A DNA stretch of 64,000 nt from positions 682,001-746,000 of the forward strand of contig NW_027043821.1 in NCBI RefSeq assembly GCF_037102585.1, given 5' to 3'. The translations under genes and the position numbers were made by a program. Under the pieces are notes generated by a model, which worked only from the letters and a program-made list of their open reading frames with translations, was not told where the DNA came from and made no database searches. The stretch is from Saccharomycopsis crataegensis (taxonomy: Eukaryota; Ascomycota; Saccharomycetes; Ascoideales; Saccharomycopsidaceae). Position 1 is the stretch's first letter, and each line of letters starts with the position of its first letter. Of this stretch, positions 53,632 through 63,193 are shown one piece after another.

Positions 53632-53815
53632 ATATGAATTTTATATACTGTTGGTATGAATAATTGAAGTGCAATAGTATGAACTATTTTTCTTAGATGG
53701 TCTGAATAAATCCCGCTGCGGTGGTACGAAAAATACCGGGGGTCGGTATGAATTATTTTTTGCCACTGGTATGAACATTTCCGGTGGTTGGTACGAATAG
53801 AAAATGAAAGCACTG
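53632..53815 (-). repeat. Right terminal inverted repeat of copy A
   Basis: Inverse of 51614-51798, carrying the same eight iterons; it ends ...CACTG followed by TA. Confidence 0.92.
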
Positions 53816-53908
53816 TATAATATATACCGCCAAAGTGATGTGTGTTATAATGACCTAATTCATTCAAGCACATAACTTATCTTTGAACAGTAATTAAAAA
53901 AACAAGTC

Positions 53909-54013
53909 CGACACAGGCAGGATTTGAACCTGCGCGGGCAGAGCCCAAAAGATTTCCTGCATGATGATTCATAGCTTTCAAGTCTTTCTCCTTAACCACT
54001 CGGACACTGTGCC
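53909..54013 (-). tRNA. tRNA-Ser(TGA) with intron
   Basis: Minus-strand cloverleaf. Acceptor GGCACAG/CTGTGTC with discriminator G, anticodon arm AAAGA-CTTGAAA-TCTTT (anticodon TGA), the long class II variable arm (GGGCTCTGCCC) and T loop TTCAAAT. An intron of about 23 nt interrupts the anticodon loop one base 3' of the anticodon. It lies between transposon copy A and the LINE. Confidence 0.95.
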
Positions 54014-54111
54014 CTACACTTTTTGTGTTATATTATGGGATCATGGTTAGGTTGTGTCCTGGTTACCTTAATTAAAAAAAAACATAAAAAAAAAAAATTA
54101 ACCGACTAAAA

Positions 54112-54729
54112 ATGAGTATTAATAATACCAAAAGAATTCCAAAGCCTTCTAACTACTCCACTGATCCAACAAATGATCCTCCTTCTCAAGAAACCCTGGT
54201 TTCTTCTGATATTAACGTTGACTTAGATCATGCAAATCCCAACGCAACCGATCAAAACAATGTAAACAAACACGGAAATAAACCACATTCAGACGAAGAA
54301 ATCACTGAGGAAGATGACAATACTTTTTTAAGTACTGCTGAAACCTTTGCAACCCCATCTAATACCATAAATGAGGCCTCTAATGCTGATTCTGATGTTG
54401 ATATTGCCCACCGCCCAGCCCCGGAAATTAATGTTTCTCCAGTTGATTGCGATCGCAATCTTGATAGTGCAGGTGACACTAGCGTCGACATGCATATGTC
54501 AAATCAAGCCACCATTGAATCTCAAGGAGATTCACAACCTTCTGTTTCTATTGATTTTGTTACTGAAAACTCTGAAAACCAAAAAAAATTGAAAACAACA
54601 AAACCCAAAAAAACTCTGAAAACCAAAAAACCCCAAAAAAAACTAACCCAGCCCCAGTTGCTGCTTTCAGCAGATCCTACGCCCAAATCGCCTCGGGCTC
54701 TAAAGGCGCATCCCAACAGGGGACCCTGA
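54112..54729 (+). CDS. LINE ORF1, N-terminal part
   Basis: 205 codons, Asp/Asn/Ser-rich and disordered, turning Lys/Pro-rich near the end. After the A8 run at 54635-54642 the sensible protein continues in the -1 frame (TNPAPVAAFSRSYAQIAS...), which leads into the next ORF. The last 30 or so residues of this ORF (after the A run) are therefore probably not native. It may be fused to the downstream ORF by -1 slippage, or the element may be mutated there. Confidence 0.6.
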   Translation: MSINNTKRIPKPSNYSTDPTNDPPSQETLVSSDINVDLDHANPNATDQNNVNKHGNKPHSDEEITEEDDNTFLSTAETFATPSNTINEASNADSDVDIAHRPAPEINVSPVDCDRNLDSAGDTSVDMHMSNQATIESQGDSQPSVSIDFVTENSENQKKLKTTKPKKTLKTKKPQKKLTQPQLLLSADPTPKSPRALKAHPNRGP

Positions 54730-54731
54730 TT

Positions 54732-56717
54732 ATGAATACCACCTCCACTTTTCAAAATGTTTTAGCCAAATTCGAAAGAGTTTTTAAATGGGCTAAATAT
54801 CTCAAATCAATCAAGTTCGAACACCAAGATGTCCTTGAATATGCCATTAAGGAAAAGGGCATGAGGGGATCACTTTTCGGATTTGACACACAAAAAGTGG
54901 AAAATGTTGAAGAGAAATATCAAGAATTTGTCAAAATCTACACCATTGAAAAGTTTTTCAAATTTTATACAAATTCCCATTTAATTAATGAATTCTCAAG
55001 ATTGAAACAATCTAATATTGCAGAGGAGGATTACATTAAATTTATTATGAGCCATCAAGATAAACAAAAAATCATGATGTCATTTATTATCCCACCTGAG
55101 CTCTACCGGAAGTATGAGCTTGATGATCATTTGAGTACAATAAAGGATGCCTTCCAAAAATTAATCGATGTTAAATTAACCAACATTGAAACTGGTTTGA
55201 ATGATAATGATGATATCAACTTCATCAAGAAAGCTTTAATTGAAGCTCAAAACTACTTGTTTATTTCAAATGAAACTATTTGTCTCAAATCCTCACTTAT
55301 CCCAATATTGAAAGGTCAATTACAAACTAAGAATGAAAAGTTACGTAATGCATTTATTGATTTTGTCACTAGCCATTTAAGTGTTGACATTGAACAATCC
55401 ACTTACAAGCCACGCATCAATATCAATAAGAATGATAAAGAAATCCAATTGATTGAGATAACAGCCTTGGAAACAACCCCTGACTATTTTGTCGATGCTA
55501 CCATCAAGCAAGCGCTTGACCTAGCCCAAATTGAACCAACATCATTCTCAGTGATTAAAAGTGACATGACTAAAAGACCTAACGAGGAGCTTAAAAATCG
55601 TTACATTTATGGTTACTTGGAAATGGAACCAGGAAAACAAATCCCGGTTATTCACCAAGACAACATTGTTTCTAAAGTTATTACTAAATGCTTACACTGT
55701 ATCAATTGTGGTTCAAGAGAACACACCAGATACAATTGCAAGCAAGCATCTTGCGCGATTTGCAAAAAGCCTAGCCATGTAGCTAAAGACTGTTACTTTA
55801 AGCGGCCAAAGAAAAATGTTACAGATGATCGTCATGAGAACCCCAAACAGAAGCAAAATCAACCACCAGTGATTGAAGTTCCTTCTACCGAGTTCACCAT
55901 GGTTCATGGTTCATCTAGATCCAGACAGTCAAAACCACCACAAAATGAACTGAGCAATTTATGGAAGAATCCATTCCACCAATTGGGATTAATATCCAAA
56001 GAAAGAGATGACGATTATGAAAATATCCAAACTACCACACCAGCTATCAACAGAAAGCATCAAATCACCCCTCCTCCGGTTAATCAAGTTAGAAAGGCCT
56101 CCAAAAAGAAGGCATCCGTCAAACCAAAGAAAATCCTTCAAAGGGATAAACCAGCTGAAACCAAACAAGACTCGGCCAAACCAGAAATTAAGTTGAATGT
56201 GTTTAGATCCCATCCAACTATCCCAAAATCTAATCAAACCTTGTCCAACCCAACTTCTACCCCAGCTTCTACTCCAAAATCTACCCCAAAATCTACCCCA
56301 AAATCTACCCCAATCTCTACCCCAATTTTGACCAAAATTAACACCACCAAGCCTTCAGCACCAAAACCATTTGTACCAAAATCTATTAAGTTAGTCATTA
56401 AAGACCCACTCCCATCAGTGACATCAAAACTGGCACAAACTGGCTCTAAAGAGCCAACCCTGTCTGAATCAAGTGCAGAACCTGATAATGATAATGACGA
56501 AGAATATGATGAGGAGTATGAAAATGATGGAGAATACATCTATGATGCAAAAGACGAATATGAGGATTCAGAAGAATATGAGGAGGATGAAATGCTACTG
56601 GGTGATGAAATTCCAGTACATGAGAAAACAGAATTAACACCAACCAATGATGATTTGTCAACTCTGGAAGCTGATGCAACCAGAAACAAACAGACAAATC
56701 AAAATTCCAATGAATAA
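54732..56717 (+). CDS. LINE ORF1 main part, gag-like with two zinc knuckles
   Basis: 661 residues from the ATG at 54732, although the frame is open upstream through SRSYAQIASG, so the true product likely starts in the preceding ORF. The first 320 residues are helical and gag-like. Two CX2CX4HX4C zinc knuckles follow: CINCGSREHTRYNC and CAICKKPSHVAKDC (about 330-355), as in L1-like ORF1 nucleic-acid-binding proteins. A Pro/Thr/Lys-rich region contains a tandem STPKSTPK repeat (about 515-535). The end is strongly acidic (EYDEEYENDGEY). It probably packages the LINE RNA. Confidence 0.85.
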   Translation: MNTTSTFQNVLAKFERVFKWAKYLKSIKFEHQDVLEYAIKEKGMRGSLFGFDTQKVENVEEKYQEFVKIYTIEKFFKFYTNSHLINEFSRLKQSNIAEEDYIKFIMSHQDKQKIMMSFIIPPELYRKYELDDHLSTIKDAFQKLIDVKLTNIETGLNDNDDINFIKKALIEAQNYLFISNETICLKSSLIPILKGQLQTKNEKLRNAFIDFVTSHLSVDIEQSTYKPRININKNDKEIQLIEITALETTPDYFVDATIKQALDLAQIEPTSFSVIKSDMTKRPNEELKNRYIYGYLEMEPGKQIPVIHQDNIVSKVITKCLHCINCGSREHTRYNCKQASCAICKKPSHVAKDCYFKRPKKNVTDDRHENPKQKQNQPPVIEVPSTEFTMVHGSSRSRQSKPPQNELSNLWKNPFHQLGLISKERDDDYENIQTTTPAINRKHQITPPPVNQVRKASKKKASVKPKKILQRDKPAETKQDSAKPEIKLNVFRSHPTIPKSNQTLSNPTSTPASTPKSTPKSTPKSTPISTPILTKINTTKPSAPKPFVPKSIKLVIKDPLPSVTSKLAQTGSKEPTLSESSAEPDNDNDEEYDEEYENDGEYIYDAKDEYEDSEEYEEDEMLLGDEIPVHEKTELTPTNDDLSTLEADATRNKQTNQNSNE

Positions 56718-56722
56718 ACATA

Positions 56723-57406
56723 ATGATTATTAAAATCAATACTCAAAATATACAACGGAGTCGTATCAGCGACCAGTTGGTAATAAGTTTCACCCAAAAA
56801 TCCAATGTGTCTTTGCTCCAAGAACTAAATCTATCAGAAGACTTTTCGTTTCAGTTCGATAACAAAGTCATATACTATAATTCAACCTGTTCCAGAACAG
56901 CAATAATTGTTGATGATTCTATTCCAGTGTTAGGATCCAAATTAGCAGGTATTACTGTCCAACATGAACTCCAAAAACACATCACGGATGTCTTAATTGA
57001 ATTAGAAAATAACCAAGCACTCTGGATTATAAACTTGTATAATCCAAATCAATACCAAAAGCAAAATCAGATCCATGATCAGCTCAAACTCAGTTTACTT
57101 GCCCAACATCAGAATCTTCAAACTAGATTCCCAGGAAAGACAATCAACATCATGTTAGCTGGTGATTTTAATAATTTTATTGATCGTTCGGACTCCCTAA
57201 ATTATAGAAGCCGTGAAGACTCAGTTGCTGAATCCTTAACTAATCTCATTACTTTGTTGAACTTGAAGGACTCATTCAATTCAATCAAACATAACATCAA
57301 GAAAACATTCACTAATAAAGCATCAGAATTAGGGAAAAGCCGGAGATTGGATAGGTTCTATATCACTGGGAGCTTCTTAAAAACAAAGAAAACAAATGGA
57401 ATATGA
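56723..57406 (+). CDS. LINE endonuclease (AP/EEP type), C-terminus in another frame
   Basis: 227 residues. The apurinic-endonuclease-like fold is visible: QNIQRSRIS at the start, the metal-binding Glu in LLQELNL, NLYNPN, the AGDFNNFID motif with catalytic Asp/Asn, and RRLDRFYI. The ORF ends at TGA 57404-57406 before the last strand. The final family motif, normally SDHxxV, is found in the next ORF as STHDSVTVEL, reached by a -1 shift. The stop and the next ATG overlap as ATGA. Confidence 0.82.
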   Translation: MIIKINTQNIQRSRISDQLVISFTQKSNVSLLQELNLSEDFSFQFDNKVIYYNSTCSRTAIIVDDSIPVLGSKLAGITVQHELQKHITDVLIELENNQALWIINLYNPNQYQKQNQIHDQLKLSLLAQHQNLQTRFPGKTINIMLAGDFNNFIDRSDSLNYRSREDSVAESLTNLITLLNLKDSFNSIKHNIKKTFTNKASELGKSRRLDRFYITGSFLKTKKTNGI

Positions 57407-60138
57407 CACAAACAAATCATTTTGGGAAAAGATCCACACATGATTCAGTTACAGTGGAGTTGACTTTAACTTCATCCAAGGCTTACTATAATATGAAGAG
57501 ATATAGATTGACCGACAGAATCATTAATGTTCTCAGGCACCAATCTATAAATGAAGATATCCAAGGAACCGATGAATTAATAATTGATATTAAATGCAAA
57601 GCAGAAAAACTCAAACACATGTTGAAAAAAGTGAAAGTGCCTGAACTTGATAAAGTGACGGAATATTATCAACATATTAACCAAGTTTTCCACCAATATC
57701 AAGAACAACGCCCAATAAAACAGCTAAAAGATGTAGAAGGGTCACTAGTTCAATCTCATGAAGAGATAATGAAAATAGCAACTGAATATTATATGGACTT
57801 GTTTGATGGAACCAGAGGAACAAAGGACACAAAAAAAATACATAAATATCTTCAGGACGTGATTCCAACCCAAGGAATATCTCCTGAAGAGAAGAGAAAA
57901 ATGGATTCCTCCATAACAATGGAAGAACTCAAACTGGCAATTGATTCGGCAAATTTGAAGTCCACACCGGGCATAGATGGAATCCCATACAAATTTTATA
58001 AGGAATTATTTCCCCAAATCAAACACATCCTTCTTCAAGAATTTAACCACATTCTAACTGAAGGAAATTTACCATTCCACTACCGAACTATACTCTTTAA
58101 CATCATACCAAAGCCTGGAAAGTCAAAAGAAAACATTGGAAACTATAGGCCGATAGCCCTTATCAACACTAATCTTCGATTATTATCCACAATAATTAAT
58201 AATAGGTTGTTGAACCACTTGCCCGATATCATAGGGGAAGATCAAGCTGGTTTTATTCCAGGCCGGTCATCGTTCTCCAACATCACCATTTTCAGAGAAA
58301 TGTTAGATAGTCTAATTCATCCAAAAGATAAAACGCATATAATACCAAATCCACAAAAGCTGATACTAATTGTGGATTTGGAGAAAGCGTTCGATAGGAT
58401 ATCTCACGAATATATGGAACAACTATTGTCCCATTTAAATTTTGGAAAAAAATTAGCCAAGTTAATCATCAACATCCTCAAGCAGACAACGGGATCCTTA
58501 TACATCAACAACATGACCGGCCCATTATTCAATTTAAAAAATGGTACCCTCCAAGGTAATCCGTTTTCCCCTTCATTATTTGCATTAGCAGTAGAACCTT
58601 TACTACGATCTATCAAACAGAATACCAGAGGCCATAGTTACCAAGGAGATTTGATACCTGAAGCATATAGCAGTCAACATTATCTTGCTTTTGCTGATGA
58701 TATCACAGTTTTCCTCAAAGATAAAAGAGATTATTCCAAAACAATGAAATGTATTAGACTATTTGAAAAATTCAGTGGCAGCAAACTCAATGAAAAGAAA
58801 TCCCAACTAATCATACCAACTGATAATTATCCATTTTTGACACCATTCCCATTTGAGATTGCTGATGAAAACTTTCAATTGACATATTTGGGGATAACTA
58901 TTGGACCATCAGTGACATTTTGGCCCGAAACATTGCAGCGTGACCTCCATATCAAGTACAAGTTATCAAACATGACCAGCTTGCTGATTCAATCAAAAAT
59001 AGAAGCATTCAACACATATATTGCATCCAAGTTCTATTACAAAGAACTACACCAACCTTTGTTACCCAATCAGTTGAATCAAATTGACACATCGATTAAG
59101 TTATTGGTCAAGCAAGATACACCTATTTCTTTGGATACACTCAAGACACACAACAACAAAGGCGGTTTCTCAATGATTGATTTAAAGTCTCAACTCCAAC
59201 ACCGAAGAGCCAAAATTTTCCAGGATTTGTTTTTGGATAGTCACACTAAATATAACCAGATATTACGTTTTAAAATCCAATCAAGTATCAATAACATCAT
59301 TCAAAAAACATCACCAACAAAATCACCAAAGGATGAATATATCAAAACTCATTATTGGTGGGTGGTATTACTTGAACTAGCGGATGACATTGAGAATACC
59401 AATGATTCAATTTCCTTAGAAGTTATGAATAGCAGCACATTCTCAGATGCTGAAAGGACAGCGTACTGGGATTTCAGAAAAGTTCTTGGTATAAAGAAAC
59501 GTACAATCAGGTTGAAGCCAATGAAGATTGGAATTGAAGATTTGAAAAATTCAATTGAAAAAGGGATTCCTGAAAAATATCAACAACACATTCCAATTAG
59601 AATTAAGGATTTTGACCATACTAAAGGAAGTAAAAAACAACGGGAAAAACAAGATGTGGACAAGATGTCAAAAACACTCATGGATATTACTGGGGTGAAT
59701 CAGAAACAAGTTGATAACTTTTGGCATAACCTCAAAAAATTCAACCAACATTTCCCGGGGAAATATCAAAATATTCACATCTTTCATTTGGGCATTGAAA
59801 ATCACAATTACGTAAATAATCATTGTGACTATTGCAGCAAAAAATTAACCAGATATGATGAACCCCAATATGCCCCAAAGGAAATCCAATTTGAAATCAT
59901 GAAGCACCATCTTATTGAATGTCCATTGGCCCAGAAACTTTGGAAAAAAACTGACTTGAATATCCCATTAACCTGGCAAACAATCATTACCCCTGCCACC
60001 AACATGAACGAAACCAGAATGATCGATAGATATCTAGGTTTCCAACGAAAATTATCAAGATTGAAATCCAAAAGGCATTTCAATTGTCATATGGCCGTTG
60101 ATTCAATGATCTTCTTGCTTGAAAGCAATATCTTTTAA
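57403..60138 (+). CDS. LINE reverse transcriptase
   Basis: 911 residues. The first 25 or so residues complete the endonuclease domain (KRSTHDSVTVEL). The RT domain spans about 170-460: STPGIDGIPYKFYK, NYRPIALINT, DQAGFIPGRSS, catalytic LIVDLEKAFDRI, LKNGTLQGNPFSPSLFAL, and the active-site FADD in YLAFADDITVFL. A thumb and a long C-terminal region follow. An L1-type cysteine-histidine motif (HCDYCSKKL...HHLIECPLAQKLW, about 825-865) ends the protein. The RT core is uninterrupted, so the copy is fairly young. Belongs to the L1/Zorro-like group. Confidence 0.93.
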   Translation: MTQTNHFGKRSTHDSVTVELTLTSSKAYYNMKRYRLTDRIINVLRHQSINEDIQGTDELIIDIKCKAEKLKHMLKKVKVPELDKVTEYYQHINQVFHQYQEQRPIKQLKDVEGSLVQSHEEIMKIATEYYMDLFDGTRGTKDTKKIHKYLQDVIPTQGISPEEKRKMDSSITMEELKLAIDSANLKSTPGIDGIPYKFYKELFPQIKHILLQEFNHILTEGNLPFHYRTILFNIIPKPGKSKENIGNYRPIALINTNLRLLSTIINNRLLNHLPDIIGEDQAGFIPGRSSFSNITIFREMLDSLIHPKDKTHIIPNPQKLILIVDLEKAFDRISHEYMEQLLSHLNFGKKLAKLIINILKQTTGSLYINNMTGPLFNLKNGTLQGNPFSPSLFALAVEPLLRSIKQNTRGHSYQGDLIPEAYSSQHYLAFADDITVFLKDKRDYSKTMKCIRLFEKFSGSKLNEKKSQLIIPTDNYPFLTPFPFEIADENFQLTYLGITIGPSVTFWPETLQRDLHIKYKLSNMTSLLIQSKIEAFNTYIASKFYYKELHQPLLPNQLNQIDTSIKLLVKQDTPISLDTLKTHNNKGGFSMIDLKSQLQHRRAKIFQDLFLDSHTKYNQILRFKIQSSINNIIQKTSPTKSPKDEYIKTHYWWVVLLELADDIENTNDSISLEVMNSSTFSDAERTAYWDFRKVLGIKKRTIRLKPMKIGIEDLKNSIEKGIPEKYQQHIPIRIKDFDHTKGSKKQREKQDVDKMSKTLMDITGVNQKQVDNFWHNLKKFNQHFPGKYQNIHIFHLGIENHNYVNNHCDYCSKKLTRYDEPQYAPKEIQFEIMKHHLIECPLAQKLWKKTDLNIPLTWQTIITPATNMNETRMIDRYLGFQRKLSRLKSKRHFNCHMAVDSMIFLLESNIF

Positions 60139-60289
60139 GCGGAGAAGAAAAAATAGGTGGGGAAAAACAAGAAAATAAAATCAAAAAAAAAACAACAATT
60201 AAAAACCTTAAAAACGCATAAAAACATTTTTTCTCAATAATAGGGTTTTTCACCATTAATGGTTTTCCCTTAACACTTTAATTTTCAAA

Positions 60290-60446
60290 CTACATTAGAT
60301 AGTTTATGAGATATATAGTTATATAATTAATTAATATATTGAATTTTGTCTTTAAAAAAAAAAAACCCTACTACATTAGGTAGTTTATGAGATATATAGT
60401 TATATAATTAATTAATATATTGAATTTTGTCTTTTAAAAAAAAAAA
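60290..60446 (+). repeat. Tandemly doubled LINE 3' end with two A tails
   Basis: A segment of about 76 bp (CTACATTAG... to GAATTTTGTCTTT plus A run) occurs at 60290-60365 and again at 60371-60446, 81 bp apart, with only a few differences. Each copy ends in about 11 A. Confidence 0.93.
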
Positions 60447-61672
60447 TCGGTATGGTACCATACGGAACCCATGATCGGCATTACCTCATCGAGGTATTAC
60501 CTTATCAAGGTATCACCTTATGTTCCACCCCTTATCTTTTAGTCTTTTATTGCGAGAACGGGTCCAACACCCCATTATTAGTTTTAACCATTTACTTTAT
60601 TTAAGGATTCAACATTCCTTTAGTTTTGACCTTGATTTAGTTTAGGAAGGACAAGTCTCTTTGGATATAAAATACTGCCTGTAATCTCCACTTTATTCCA
60701 GAATCTAGTGTGCCCTTGCACACTGATTGTAACATTTGGTAGCACCACTAGGTTTAAGGACACCTCATTCTTGGTGCCCCGCGAAGCCTAGTTGGTTAAC
60801 TCGGGATCTTAAGTGGAGTATGGCAGAAGAGCTTCCGGTGAATTATTGAAGTCGATGTGTGCTATCACAAGTTGACATGGAGTGATTGCTACGTTTCACC
60901 GTGGGGTTAGTTGCTTACTCGACCGAATAATGGAAGTTTTACGAACTATCAATGTTGCACAAACATGCTAAACGGGACAAAGCAATACTCTTCCGAGAAT
61001 AGTCGTTCTGTGAATGGTCAGAAATAATAAGGTTTATTTATGAAACGACCTGAAGAGCGAACTAGGAGAACCCTTGAGTGGGCCATAATGTTCGGAATGT
61101 CCAAGGTGTCGTGAAAGTGATGTGCTGGAATCCGTCATAAGGTTCAGGAGCTGACAATACCAAACCAGAGACAGGCGCACGGTTGCAGTGGAATTGGTGT
61201 ATAATGCTGTTCCTGGAGAAGACGTGGGTACGGTTTCGAAGAGATCAAGCTTAAGCTTGGCTGCATTATGCTAGCGAAAGTCATGGAAGCGAAGCTACGT
61301 GTCATCTCAGTGCAACTGAGTTGAACAATTTGTCACTCACCCTTTTCTCACCACGGCATAATGGATGTACCCACCGTTGTGTTATATGAAGTATCTTTCC
61401 GACCATGACTATCTTACTTCGCTAGGTCGGATGCGATAATGCGAATATGATTACAGTTACCTCATATACCTGCAGGACTCTGTCTTGGTTACTTCGTCAG
61501 AAAAGACGTCATATGTGTTTGTCTTGAGTGTGTTGAAGATTTAACGCCACGCCAGGTGACGCGAATTCCCTGACTGCTTTACATCGTTATAAGTGAACGA
61601 TGAAATTATTTTTGTTTGTGACTGTTGTCACCACAGGTGCTGTGGAAGCCCTGTCTGTTTTACTTCGTTATA
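60447..61672. mobile_element. LTR-like fossil and non-coding leader, cut by transposon copy B
   Basis: Candidate LTR at 60521-60734 (TGTTCC...GTAACA, 214 bp) with a TATAAAATA box near 60676-60684 and a GTGTGC/GCACAC hairpin near its end. Two bases further on, TGGTAGCACCAC has the form of an initiator-tRNA-type primer-binding site. The following 900 bp to the TA at 61671 have no ORF and are more GC-rich than the surroundings. I infer a retroelement left end interrupted by the Tc1-type insertion; family and age are unknown. Before the LTR lie small palindromes (60450-60463; 60482-60512). Confidence 0.4.
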
Positions 61673-63193
61673 CAGTGTTTTCATTTTTTATTCGTACCAA
61701 CCACCGGAAATGTTCATACCAGTGGCAAAAAATAATTCATACCGACCCCCGGTATTTTTCGTACCACCGCAGCGGGATTTATTCAAACCATCTAAGAAAA
61801 ATAGTTCATACTATTGCACTTCAATTATTCATACCAACAGTATATAAAATTCATATTAATTCCTTTCTTTTTTTTATGTGACTGGCTCTATAAGCCTCTA
61901 AGCTACTCAGTTTAAACAAATTATACTCATTTTTTCCATAATTCTGTGCTACTTTCTATAAAACCGGATATCTATAATAATTTCAATAATATCACGTGAT
62001 TACGGTTTTCAAGAAATGGGAACGAATGTATGGTAGGAGCTGTTCTCCATTTAAGATGATGAATTCCCACTTTTGACATTCAATTCGGTCTTTATGTGAT
62101 CACCAGATTACTTACAAAAAAAAGCATAAGATTTTACCATCAAAACTAAGTATGGACTTGAAAGCCAAGCTACTAACTGATGGGTATGTTGATGGCCTAG
62201 GTAATAGATTCTATGCTGAACCCAGTGAAATGACTTTAGAGTCTGAAATAGCACCAGTTGAAGCTTGCTTTAGTTACACTGACTATAAGCATTTTGAAAA
62301 ACCAGGTATCATGGATATCATGGAAATTGATCCTATTTTTGAAGAAGAAGAAAATGCCGAGATGGAAATTGAAATGAAAGAACGAAGATATAGAGGTTCG
62401 TACCGGTATTATAATCAAGCTGTCAAACAAAGATTTTGGCACTTGGTCATGGAAGAAGGTGTATCAGCTTACAAGGCTGCAAAATTAGAAGATATACCTT
62501 TGCAAACTGCTTACACATGGAAAAGAAAGTGGAACAAAATACTTGTCAATGAATTAAATGGTATCTCGAAGCCAATAAAGAAAAGAGGTCGTAAACCCCT
62601 TCTCACTGATGAACATAAGGAATTCCTTCAAAAATTGATAAAGGAAGATGCTACAGTGACTCTCGATTTTATGTTGGAGAGACTCAAGAAAGCCTTCACC
62701 AATGTAAGAGCCAAGGCTACAACAATCTATAACTTTGTAACCAAGGTCTGTAAGCTAAGTCTCAAACGTATTTCTAAATGGGCTTTGAGAAGAAGTCTGG
62801 AGGAATTGAAGAAACAGAGACTCGAGTGGGCAGAGAAGTATAAAGACAAGCTCGACTTTAGTCAAAACTGTATTTTCATCGACGAAGCAGGTTTCAATAT
62901 CAGTATGCGGCGTGAGTATGGATGGTCTGCTGTGGGTGAAAAAGCAGTTCTTACTGTTCCCGTAACCAGAGGGCTTAATATTTCGTTCATTGGGGCAATT
63001 TCTGTCAAAGGTTGTATTGAATTAAAGGTCAGAACTCCAGTGGCTACATCCAATAAGAAGAGAAAACTTGATTCAGAAACGACCATTGACAAAGTGAGTA
63101 AAGGTACTACAGCTAATCACTTCTACAGTTTTGTAAAGTCAGTGATCCAGCAAATAGAAAATAACGAGGAGCTCAAAGGTATGAAATATTTGA
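61673..63193 (+). mobile_element. Tc1/IS630-type DNA transposon, copy B (interrupted)
   Basis: Begins CAGTG after TA (61671-61672). The left TIR and its iterons match copy A, and the spacing from the end to the transposase ATG is the same 479 bp. At 63194 the sequence stops matching and a copia LTR begins, so the distal part of copy B, if kept, lies beyond the retroelement outside this window. Confidence 0.9.
62152..63193 (+). CDS. Tc1/IS630-type transposase, interrupted by a retroelement
   Basis: 347 codons of the transposase before the insertion point. They differ from copy A by only two residues (S/T in FSYxDYK and E/D in YKxKLDF) before the junction at KYLM. It retains the helix-turn-helix region and the first catalytic Asp (FIDEAGF), but the second Asp (LILDNAANH in copy A) lies just past the break. 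The reading frame runs a few codons into the LTR before stopping at 63201. The gene is disrupted. Confidence 0.88.

Larger units (their letters stand above)
51614..53815 (-). mobile_element. Tc1/IS630-type DNA transposon, copy A
   Basis: A 2202-bp element. Both ends read CAGTG...CACTG and are flanked by TA (51612-51613 and 53816-53817), the target duplication of Tc1/mariner elements. Terminal inverted repeats of about 185 bp enclose one transposase gene on the minus strand. The element sits inside LTR-like sequence on its left. Near-identity of the two TIRs and of copy B suggests recent activity. Confidence 0.9.
54014..60446 (+). mobile_element. Non-LTR retrotransposon (LINE), Zorro/L1-like
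   Basis: A nearly complete LINE on the plus strand: a gag-like first ORF region (54112-56717), an AP-type endonuclease ORF (56723-57406), a reverse transcriptase ORF (57403-60138) and a 3' UTR ending in A-rich tails at about 60355-60365 and 60436-60446. The domain order and the CCHC at the RT C-terminus match the L1-like Zorro elements of yeasts. The 5' limit is uncertain: the element must begin between the tRNA-Ser gene (54013) and 54112. No target-site duplication could be recognised. Frame changes split both the gag-like region and the endonuclease. Confidence 0.88.
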
